Shown in pieces: positions 1 to 5,939 of a stretch of DNA of 7,081 nt (position 1 is its first letter; the number at the start of each line of letters is the position of its first letter). This DNA is from Desulfobacteraceae bacterium (GTDB taxonomy: Bacteria > Desulfobacterota > Desulfobacteria > Desulfobacterales > Desulfosalsimonadaceae), in contig SLGU01000066.1 in the NCBI GenBank assembly GCA_007136525.1, positions 1 to 7,081 on the forward strand, given 5' to 3'. The notes under the pieces were generated by a model, which searched no databases, had not been told where the DNA came from, and was given only the letters and a program-made list of their open reading frames with translations. The translations under genes were made by a program, and so were the position numbers.

Positions 1-1498
1 GGGAGCGGCGTTCTTCCAGGTACGCGTTGATCTCTTTTCCGGGGCTGATGAACGTCCTTTTCAGCCGCCCCACTTCTTCAAGAATCCGCTGTTTTCTATC
101 CCTTACCCGATCGACCTGTTCCCGGGACACCAATCCCAGTTGATGACCGATTTCAGACAGGCGCAAATCCGCATTGTCCTCCCGGAGCATGAGCCGGTAC
201 TCGGCACGGGAAGTGAACATCCGGTAAGGCTCGGACGTTCCCCGGGTCACCAGGTCGTCGACCATCACCCCCATGTAGGCCTGGGAGCGGTCAAGAACAA
301 ATGGTTTTTCATTCATGATGGCGCATGCGGCGTTGATCCCCGCCCACAATCCCTGGGCTGCCGCTTCCTCGTACCCGGACGTGCCGTTGATCTGCCCTGC
401 GAGGTAAAGGCCCTTCACACTTTTCGTTTCAAGGGTGGGAAACAATTGAACCGGATCGACATAGTCGTATTCAATGGCATAGCCGGGCCGCATGATTTCC
501 GCCTGCTCCAATCCTTCAATGGAGCGCACCATGGCGGCCTGGATTTCCATGGGGAGGCTGTTTCCAAGGCCGCTTGCATAGATCTCCTTTGTATCGAGCC
601 CTTCGGGCTCCAGTATCACCGGATGGCTTTCCCTTTCGGGAAACTTGACCACCTTGTCCTCGAAGGACGGACAGTAACGGGCTGAAACACCGCTGATATA
701 CCCGCCGTAAAGGGACGAAAATTTCAGATTTTCAGAAACGATCCGGATCGTCTCGGGATTGGCCCGCCCCATGTAGCTGTCCACCTGGGGCAGGACAAAG
801 CCGTCGGAAAAAAAGGAAAAGGGGCGCGGTGGATCATCCCCCGGCTGGGGCGTGAGCTTTGAAAAATCAATGGAATCCCTGTGCAGCCGGGGAGGGGTGC
901 CTGTTTTCATGCGACCCATGGAAAATCCCAGGGAACGCAGGCTGGCCGGCAGCCCTTCAGCGGCAAACTCACCGGCACGGCCCGCGGAAAAAGACACGTC
1001 CCCGATATGGACGCGCCCGGTCAGAAATGTGCCGGTCGCCAGAACAACCGCCTTGCTTTGATATTGACACCCCGTCTGATCGACCATTCCGCAAACCCGG
1101 TTGCCCGACACCACCAGGCGCTCCACCATGGCCTGCTTGACGTCGAGGTTGGGGGTGTTCTCGAGCACGGATTTCATGACCACGTGGTAACGGATCTTGT
1201 CATTCTGTGTCCTGGAAGACTGAACCGCCGGCCCCTTGCGGGTATTGAGCGTCCTGAAGTGAATGGCCGTCCGGTCCGTCACTTGCGCCATCTGCCCGCC
1301 CAGGGCATCGATTTCCCGGACCAGCTGCCCCTTTGCCATCCCCCCGATGGACGGACTGCAGGGCATGGCAGCGATCTTGTCAAGGTCGATGGCCACCAGG
1401 AGAACTTTGCACCCCATGCGCGCAGCCGCCAGGGCCGCCTCACACCCGGCATGCCCTGCGCCCACCACAATGATGTCGTATGCTTTGCCCGTATTCAT
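1..1498 (-). CDS. mnmG: tRNA uridine-5-carboxymethylaminomethyl(34) synthesis enzyme MnmG (GidA), partial at left edge
   Basis: This is the FAD-binding subunit that, with the GTPase MnmE, installs the carboxymethylaminomethyl (or aminomethyl) group at C5 of wobble uridine 34 in certain tRNAs, using methylene-tetrahydrofolate; it acts in the cytoplasm. I translated the minus strand codon by codon: 499 uninterrupted codons are present and the frame is open at the left edge. The family is about 620-630 aa, so the C-terminal MnmE/tRNA-binding part is missing. Visible landmarks are the N-terminal dinucleotide motif GAGHAG (residues 13-18), [10 protein letters not shown] with Cys47, RYCPSFEDK with Cys276 (matching the two functionally important cysteines, C47 and C277, of E. 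coli MnmG), [18 protein letters not shown], and [25 protein letters not shown]. The ATG start places six residues before the first beta strand, as in homologues. Its ribosome binding site is weak. A promoter lies at 1584-1612. The stretch [10 protein letters not shown] (near residue 240) replaces the PCYITHTN-like motif of E. coli. Identity is certain from the signatures. Confidence 0.97.
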   Translation of the reverse strand, partial: MNTGKAYDIIVVGAGHAGCEAALAAARMGCKVLLVAIDLDKIAAMPCSPSIGGMAKGQLVREIDALGGQMAQVTDRTAIHFRTLNTRKGPAVQSSRTQNDKIRYHVVMKSVLENTPNLDVKQAMVERLVVSGNRVCGMVDQTGCQYQSKAVVLATGTFLTGRVHIGDVSFSAGRAGEFAAEGLPASLRSLGFSMGRMKTGTPPRLHRDSIDFSKLTPQPGDDPPRPFSFFSDGFVLPQVDSYMGRANPETIRIVSENLKFSSLYGGYISGVSARYCPSFEDKVVKFPERESHPVILEPEGLDTKEIYASGLGNSLPMEIQAAMVRSIEGLEQAEIMRPGYAIEYDYVDPVQLFPTLETKSVKGLYLAGQINGTSGYEEAAAQGLWAGINAACAIMNEKPFVLDRSQAYMGVMVDDLVTRGTSEPYRMFTSRAEYRLMLREDNADLRLSEIGHQLGLVSREQVDRVRDRKQRILEEVGRLKRTFISPGKEINAYLEERRS

Positions 1499-1521
1499 AT
1501 TTCCGGTTTTCCCGCTTGATT

Positions 1522-1540
1522 TCAAAAGCCTTGCTTTTGA
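1522..1540. repeat. Perfect 8-bp inverted repeat (hairpin or operator) in the mnmG leader
   Basis: TCAAAAGC (1522-1529) and its exact reverse complement GCTTTTGA (1533-1540) are separated by CTT. If the promoter at 1584-1612 is right, the repeat is transcribed in the mnmG 5' leader, ending about 24 bases before the start codon. It could fold as a small hairpin or be a DNA dyad for a repressor. A second pairing, GCCTT (1528-1532) with AAGGC (1550-1554), would compete with it. There is no run of U after it on the mnmG transcript, so it is not a typical terminator. Confidence 0.45.
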
Positions 1541-1562
1541 CGCACCCTTAAGGCATGGTTCA

Positions 1563-1583
1563 TTAATGCAGCAACAGCATTAA
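1563..1583. repeat. 7-bp inverted repeat at the predicted mnmG transcription start
   Basis: TTAATGC (1563-1569) and GCATTAA (1577-1583) form a perfect inverted repeat around a 7-base centre. The right arm directly abuts the predicted mnmG -10 box and covers the predicted start of transcription. That is where a repressor site would lie, but a chance dyad in AT-rich intergenic DNA cannot be excluded. Confidence 0.35.
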
Positions 1584-1612
1584 AGAATACATCCCCTGTG
1601 AAAACCGGTCAA
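1584..1612 (-). promoter_or_regulatory. Predicted sigma70 promoter for mnmG
   Basis: Read on the minus strand, TTGACC (plus-strand 1607-1612; 5 of 6 matches to TTGACA) is followed after exactly 17 bases by TATTCT (plus-strand 1584-1589; 4 of 6 matches to TATAAT). Transcription would begin near 1577 and give mnmG a leader of about 80 nt. The -35 box sits only 7 bases before the start codon of the divergent radical SAM gene. This is the best promoter match in the intergenic region. It rests on sequence alone. Confidence 0.6.
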
Positions 1613-1619
1613 GTATACC

Positions 1620-2534
1620 ATGAACCCGCAAAAAAGATATTATGACTTCAACACATACTTAAGAAACATTTTCGGCTGCCGCGTTCAGAAAATCACCATC
1701 GACGCCGGTATGACCTGCCCCAACCGCGACGGCTCCATATCCAGACAGGGATGCATCTACTGCAACGAGAAAGGGTCGGGAACGGGGGCCCACGGCCGTG
1801 GAATATCCATCACCGATCAGCTGGAAGCCGGAAAAGCCGCCGTGGCAAGACGGTACAAGGCAGAAAAGGTCATTGCCTATTTTCAGGCCCACACCAACAC
1901 GTATGCGCCGCTGGAAAGGCTTGCCGCAATGTACGGTGAGGCACTTGCCGTCCCCGGCGTAGTGGGGATCAGTGTGGGCACCCGCCCGGACTGCGTCACC
2001 CCTGAAATCATCGATCTTCTGGCATCCTATACCCGGGATTACCATGTCTTTGTGGAATACGGCCTGCAGTCCGCCCATGACCGGACCCTTGAAACAATCA
2101 ACCGGGGGCACGGTTTCAATGCCTTCCAGAAGGCCGTCACCATGACGGCGGGCAGGAACATCAACATCTGCGCCCACGTGATCCTGGGCCTTCCCGGCGA
2201 GACGCGCCGGCACATGCTCGAAACCGCCGAAAAAATAGCACATACCGGTATCGATGGCATAAAAATCCACCTGCTGTACGTGATCAAAAACACGATTTTG
2301 GCGGACTGGTACAAAAAAGGGCGCTACCGGTGCCTGGAAAGAGAAGAATACGCGGATATTGTCTGCGACTTTCTGGCACGCCTGCCGGCTGATATTGTCG
2401 TCCAGAGGCTTACCGGAGACCCTCACCCCCACGAACTCCTCGCCCCTCAATGGGCCCTTGAAAAAGCGGCAACGCTGAAGCGGATCGAGGCGCTGATGGC
2501 AGAAAGGCAAATCCGCCAGGGCGACCACGCTTAA
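1620..2534 (+). CDS. Radical SAM protein of the YhcC/YtqA (TIGR01212) family, possible MnmL-like tRNA wobble-uridine enzyme
   Basis: A 304-residue cytoplasmic radical SAM protein, close to the roughly 300-aa length of the family. The cluster-binding cysteines are Cys33, Cys45 and Cys48 in a CX11CX2C pattern (TCPNRDGS...GCIYCN), which is the hallmark of the YhcC/YtqA family rather than the classic CX3CX2C. Other family signatures are AYFQAHTNTYAPLE (about 82-95), VGISVGTRPDC, VEYGLQSAHDRTL, INRGH, HVILGLPGE, GIKIHLLYV and VVQRLTGDPH near the C terminus. Bacillus and Streptococcus YtqA, renamed MnmL, has been implicated in converting cmnm5s2U toward mnm5s2U in tRNA; E. coli YhcC is less well defined. 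I cannot assign this protein to either subgroup by eye, so I give no symbol. Divergent orientation to mnmG across 121 bases supports a tRNA role. The frame is closed by TGA at 1599-1601 and ATG at 1620 is the only early start, but there is no Shine-Dalgarno-like sequence before it. Confidence 0.93.
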   Translation: MNPQKRYYDFNTYLRNIFGCRVQKITIDAGMTCPNRDGSISRQGCIYCNEKGSGTGAHGRGISITDQLEAGKAAVARRYKAEKVIAYFQAHTNTYAPLERLAAMYGEALAVPGVVGISVGTRPDCVTPEIIDLLASYTRDYHVFVEYGLQSAHDRTLETINRGHGFNAFQKAVTMTAGRNINICAHVILGLPGETRRHMLETAEKIAHTGIDGIKIHLLYVIKNTILADWYKKGRYRCLEREEYADIVCDFLARLPADIVVQRLTGDPHPHELLAPQWALEKAATLKRIEALMAERQIRQGDHA

Positions 2535-2560
2535 CAGGACCTGGAAGCCTTATAAAAGCA

Positions 2561-2590
2561 TTGACGAATAACCGCCGGATGTCTTATTAA
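2561..2590 (+). promoter_or_regulatory. Predicted sigma70 promoter for the histidine kinase operon
   Basis: TTGACG (2561-2566; 5 of 6) is followed after 18 bases by TATTAA (2585-2590; 4 of 6), in a locally AT-rich stretch. Transcription would start near 2597, about 50 bases before the kinase start codon. No hairpin followed by a T-run separates the radical SAM stop codon (2534) from this point, so read-through from the upstream gene remains possible. Confidence 0.5.
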
Positions 2591-2629
2591 ATATGGGAAT
2601 AACTGCAAAAAACACTTGAAAAACGCGTA

Positions 2630-2648
2630 AAAGGAACAGAGAGTATTG
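2630..2648 (+). promoter_or_regulatory. Ribosome binding site that fixes the TTG start of the histidine kinase
   Basis: AAAGGA-type sequence (AAGGA at 2631-2635) precedes the TTG codon at 2646 by 10 bases. An in-frame TAA at 2628-2630 closes the frame just upstream, and the first in-frame ATG is codon 78, well inside the membrane domain. TTG is therefore the only early start that keeps the first transmembrane helix. Confidence 0.65.
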
Positions 2649-5543
2649 GAAAACCACATATATTTCAATTTTTTCACCATCGGTGCTCTTATTCCCGTGG
2701 TTCTCCACCTCCTGATCACCCTTTTCTTTTTTTCCATTCCTGAAAAATCCCGGGCCACCTTTCACCTCGGATTCGCATATCTTTTTACCACGCTGCTGAA
2801 TTTCGCCTACTTAATCGCTTCCAGCTACTACCACCCGCTGGCCGCCTATCACCGTTGGCTGACGGTCGGCGTGATCATGCTGGGGCAAACACATTTTACC
2901 CTGTTCATCTACAACTATCCAAAACCGGGAAACCCGAAAATCGAGCGCATCCTCTGGTTTTCTCAATACATCGTGTCCTTTGCGATCACCGCTGCGTTTG
3001 TCTTGATAACACGCCACGCTTCGGCCGTTTATCATTTCGAAGGGCATTACTGGGATTTCGATGCCGATGAAATCAGCAAATGGATCGGGGTCATTCTCGT
3101 TCTTTACCTGGTGCCGTTCACCACTATCTATATATCCAAAATAATTTCTACCAGCAAACGGGAGCGGCTGGTGGTGACCCTTTTGGGCATTGCCTACCTG
3201 GTTGGTGCACTGATACCGTCAATCGCCAATGCATTGAGCAGGGAAGGGATTATTGACCGGCATTTTTTTCAGATCACCTGGGCCATGCTCAACATATTCG
3301 GCTTCTTTCTCCTGGCCATTATCTATATCAACAACACCCGGGACAAATCCTCATTCATGGCAAAAATCGTCGGCATCAGCATGGTGACTTTTCTTGTGCT
3401 GATCCAGGGAATCAGTTATTTTTCTTTGAGAGATAAGGACAGGGCATATGATGAAATCCGCGGGCACCAGATCCATCGAATTTTATTTTCACCGGATTAC
3501 CGCCCCAATGATCTGTGCTATATGGCCGTCTATGACCCCGGATCCGGAACCATGGAAGCGCCGTACCTGAGGGACGGCCATCCCCTGGACAGGCAACGGA
3601 TCCGACGCGACATGGAAAACACCCTGCTTGCGGAAAGAGTCGCAGATGCCCACGGAACGGCCCTTTTGCTTGAAGTTTTGCACGAAGCCAGGGGGCGAAC
3701 CGATCATCTGAAAGGATATATACGGTCCCTTGACGCCTTCATCCTGCAGCATGGCCAGATAATCCCGGACAGGGACCAGGTCTGGAAGCATCTGGTTCAA
3801 CTGAATTTTTACGCGGCGTATTATCACCGGAAAATCCATAACATGCCCGAGGAGGGGTTCCGTGAGAAACTTGAAGCGTTTCTGGACTCCCGCAAAGCAG
3901 GGCTCCCGTATTTCAACGCGGTGCTCCGGGAGCATCTGCAAGCAGGCGCCTCCCTTAGAGAAACGCTGAAGTCCGACGTCCTTGCATACGTGAAACCGAT
4001 GAAGCCGTCCGGAAACCGCTTATACCGGGATTTTTCCGTCAACCCCCGGCACACGGTATCCTTCATGCATTATGACAAGGGTGAAAACCGTATTTATGAG
4101 CTTGGTTTTGCCTATACCGCCTACAGGGATTATATCCACCCGGCGGCCGCCAATTTGATCATCATGCTCTTCGGAGTGCTGCTGTTCGTGCTGGCAGGCT
4201 TCAGGTTGTTTTTTCTCGGCACCTTTATCCTCCCCCTGCGGCACCTGCTAGGGGCCGTCAAAAAGGTCAACCGGGGAGACCTGAACGTGGTGGTCCCGGT
4301 TCATGCCGGCGACGAAATAGGCTACCTGTCCGAAACGTTCAACCACATGGTAAGTTCCGTAAAAACATCCAGAAATGAACTCAACAACATCCGGCTCTAT
4401 CTGAAAAACATAATCGATTCAATGCCCTCCGCGTTGATCGGGGTGGATCCCGACGGCCGGGTCACCCACTGGAACAAGGAAGCCAGACGGATGACCCGCC
4501 TGGAAGCGGACCATGTAGAGGGCGTTGCCATTGACAAGATCGTTCCCCAGTTCAGCGAATATCTCGATCATTTGCGCACCGCCATAAGAAATCGAACGCC
4601 CCGGACTATTGAAAAAGTGCCCTACGAGCGCAGGGGGAAAACCCGGTATACGGATATCGTGATCTACCCCCTGATCGACAACGGCGTCCAGGGGGCTGTC
4701 ATCCGGGTTGACGACATCACCGACCGCGTCCGCTTCGAGGAAATGGTGGTGCAGTCGGAAAAAATGGCGTCTGTTGGCGGCCTTGCCGCGGGCATGGCCC
4801 ACGAAATCAACAACCCCCTGGGCGGCATCATGATGGGCGCCCAGAACATCCAACGGCGGCTGTCCAAAAATCTCGGAAAAAACTACGAGGTGGCCGCACA
4901 GGTGGGCACGAGCATGGACGCTGTTTTCGCCTACATGGAAAAACGCGGTATTTACAAGATGCTCTCGGGCATCCTGGAAATGGGGCACCGGGCATCGTTA
5001 ATTGTCTCCAATATGCTCAATTTCAGCAGAAAAAGCGACTCCCGGGTTTCCTCGGCGACCGTCAACGAGTTGGTGGACAGCACCATAGAGCTTGCCGCAA
5101 GCGACTATAACCTGAAAAAACACTATGATTTCAGACATATTCAAATAATACGGGACTATGACAACACATTGCCCCAGATCAATTGCATCCGGACCGAAAT
5201 CCAGCAGGTCATCCTGAACCTGCTGAAAAACGCCGCCCAGGCCGTAGCCGGAAAAAGCTATGATAAGGAGCAGCCGCGCATCCGTATCCGAACCCGCCTG
5301 AAAGACGGCATGGCATCCATTGAAATCGAGGACAATGGCCCCGGCATTGATGAGAAGATTCGCAAACGCATATTCGAACCGTTTTTCACCACCAAGGAAG
5401 TGGGGGCCGGAACCGGCCTGGGCCTTTCGGTGTCCTATTTCATCATTACCAACAATCACGGCGGGAAGATGGAACTCGCCACGCGCAGCGGCAAGGGTTC
5501 CCGATTTACCATCAAACTGCCGACAACCCGCCAAGGAGACTGA
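2646..5543 (+). CDS. Membrane sensor histidine kinase: 7TM + TM8 + extracytoplasmic sensor + TM9 + HAMP + PAS + HisKA + HATPase_c
   Basis: A 965-residue inner-membrane kinase that should autophosphorylate on a histidine and pass phosphate to the receivers encoded next to it. Hydrophobic segments lie at about residues 10-31, 39-60, 70-90, 105-122, 145-167, 175-195, 207-229, 238-260 and 502-525. Basic residues cluster in the loops after helices 1, 3, 5 and 7, which fits an N-out seven-helix domain, then TM8, a sensor region (about 262-497) outside the membrane, and TM9. HAMP follows at about 526-577 ([24 protein letters not shown]). A PAS domain spans about 586-695 ([19 protein letters not shown]). 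The phosphoacceptor is His719 in [11 protein letters not shown]. The ATPase domain has an N box (NLLKNAAQA, 858-866), DNGPGI (896-901), FEPFFTTK (910-917) and GAGTGLGLS (920-928), all intact. There is no receiver domain, so it is not a hybrid kinase. The DHp region has about 40 extra residues between His719 and [14 protein letters not shown]. The ligand is unknown. It starts at TTG and is the first gene of a three-gene operon. Confidence 0.93.
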   Translation: MENHIYFNFFTIGALIPVVLHLLITLFFFSIPEKSRATFHLGFAYLFTTLLNFAYLIASSYYHPLAAYHRWLTVGVIMLGQTHFTLFIYNYPKPGNPKIERILWFSQYIVSFAITAAFVLITRHASAVYHFEGHYWDFDADEISKWIGVILVLYLVPFTTIYISKIISTSKRERLVVTLLGIAYLVGALIPSIANALSREGIIDRHFFQITWAMLNIFGFFLLAIIYINNTRDKSSFMAKIVGISMVTFLVLIQGISYFSLRDKDRAYDEIRGHQIHRILFSPDYRPNDLCYMAVYDPGSGTMEAPYLRDGHPLDRQRIRRDMENTLLAERVADAHGTALLLEVLHEARGRTDHLKGYIRSLDAFILQHGQIIPDRDQVWKHLVQLNFYAAYYHRKIHNMPEEGFREKLEAFLDSRKAGLPYFNAVLREHLQAGASLRETLKSDVLAYVKPMKPSGNRLYRDFSVNPRHTVSFMHYDKGENRIYELGFAYTAYRDYIHPAAANLIIMLFGVLLFVLAGFRLFFLGTFILPLRHLLGAVKKVNRGDLNVVVPVHAGDEIGYLSETFNHMVSSVKTSRNELNNIRLYLKNIIDSMPSALIGVDPDGRVTHWNKEARRMTRLEADHVEGVAIDKIVPQFSEYLDHLRTAIRNRTPRTIEKVPYERRGKTRYTDIVIYPLIDNGVQGAVIRVDDITDRVRFEEMVVQSEKMASVGGLAAGMAHEINNPLGGIMMGAQNIQRRLSKNLGKNYEVAAQVGTSMDAVFAYMEKRGIYKMLSGILEMGHRASLIVSNMLNFSRKSDSRVSSATVNELVDSTIELAASDYNLKKHYDFRHIQIIRDYDNTLPQINCIRTEIQQVILNLLKNAAQAVAGKSYDKEQPRIRIRTRLKDGMASIEIEDNGPGIDEKIRKRIFEPFFTTKEVGAGTGLGLSVSYFIITNNHGGKMELATRSGKGSRFTIKLPTTRQGD

Positions 5544-5939
5544 ATGGAACCGTCGGACATCAAAATCCTGGTCGTAGACGATGAAAGTGTGGTCAGCACA
5601 AACATCACTGCATTTCTTGAGGATGAGGGATTCAATGTCTTTTCCGCCGCCAGCGGAGAAGAAGCGCTTGAACTGCTGTCCGAACAGTCTGTCGACATCG
5701 GCATCATCGATATGCGACTGCCGGGAATAGACGGCAACACCCTGATTCTGAAAGCGCATGACATGAGACCCGTCATGAAATTCCTGATCCATACCGGATC
5801 CACCAATTATGGCTTACCCAACACACTGAAGGCGATAGGCCTTTCCCCCCGGCAGGTGTTCAGGAAGCCGCTTCCCGACCTGTCGGTGTTAACCCGGGCC
5901 ATAGACGCATTGATTACCGGAGAGATGCTCGATGACTAA
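5544..5939 (+). CDS. Stand-alone receiver (single-domain response regulator)
   Basis: A 131-residue cytoplasmic protein made only of a CheY-like receiver, with no output domain. The acidic pocket is Asp12-Asp13 (LVVDDE), the phosphoacceptor Asp56 (IIDMRLPG), the switch Thr84 (IHTGS) and the conserved Lys108 (FRKPLPD), so it should be phosphorylatable. The ATG follows the kinase TGA with no gap, and AAGGAG (5533-5538) inside the kinase gene is a strong ribosome binding site, indicating translational coupling and a direct partnership with that kinase. The segment between Thr84 and Lys108 is two residues longer than in the next gene's receiver and the usual alanine after the K+1 proline is absent. 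Residues 20-27, NITAFLED, are identical to the same place in the next protein. Likely roles, by inference, are a phosphate shuttle or sink, or an allosteric partner; no target is visible. Confidence 0.92.
   Translation: MEPSDIKILVVDDESVVSTNITAFLEDEGFNVFSAASGEEALELLSEQSVDIGIIDMRLPGIDGNTLILKAHDMRPVMKFLIHTGSTNYGLPNTLKAIGLSPRQVFRKPLPDLSVLTRAIDALITGEMLDD

Larger units (their letters stand above)
1499..1619. promoter_or_regulatory. Divergent intergenic control region between mnmG and the radical SAM gene
   Basis: These 121 bases must hold the 5' signals of both divergent genes. Besides the mnmG promoter and the two dyads listed separately, there is a TTGACG (1537-1542) on the plus strand followed by CATTAA (1561-1566) after 18 bases, a weak candidate for the radical SAM gene that overlaps the 1522-1540 repeat. 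An 8-bp palindrome, CCTTAAGG, lies at 1546-1553. The two promoters would be back to back and overlapping, so co-regulation by one protein is possible. Confidence 0.4.

Noticed and set aside
140..1583. Plus-strand open frames of up to 212 codons across the left region
   Set aside because: They lie antisense to mnmG, whose protein is recognisable through all 499 codons; the translations have no domain-like character.
2371..2392. TGGCACG sequence suggesting a sigma54 promoter
   Set aside because: It lies inside the radical SAM coding sequence and lacks the TTGC element at the required spacing.
1659..2528. Minus-strand open frame of 289 codons opposite the radical SAM gene
   Set aside because: The plus-strand protein carries full radical SAM signatures; the antisense frame is codon-phase shadowing, with no ribosome site or recognisable motif.
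2535..2645. Possible terminator between the radical SAM gene and the kinase operon
   Set aside because: I found no GC-rich stem followed by a T-run; only weak, short complementarities in AT-rich DNA.
4998..5792. Minus-strand open frame of 264 codons spanning the kinase end and the lone receiver
   Set aside because: It crosses two well-supported plus-strand genes and its translation shows no family signature.
5544..5939. Reading the lone receiver as a truncated response regulator that lost its output domain
   Set aside because: It ends cleanly after helix 5 at normal single-domain length, with the next gene's start overlapping its stop; this is a genuine stand-alone receiver.
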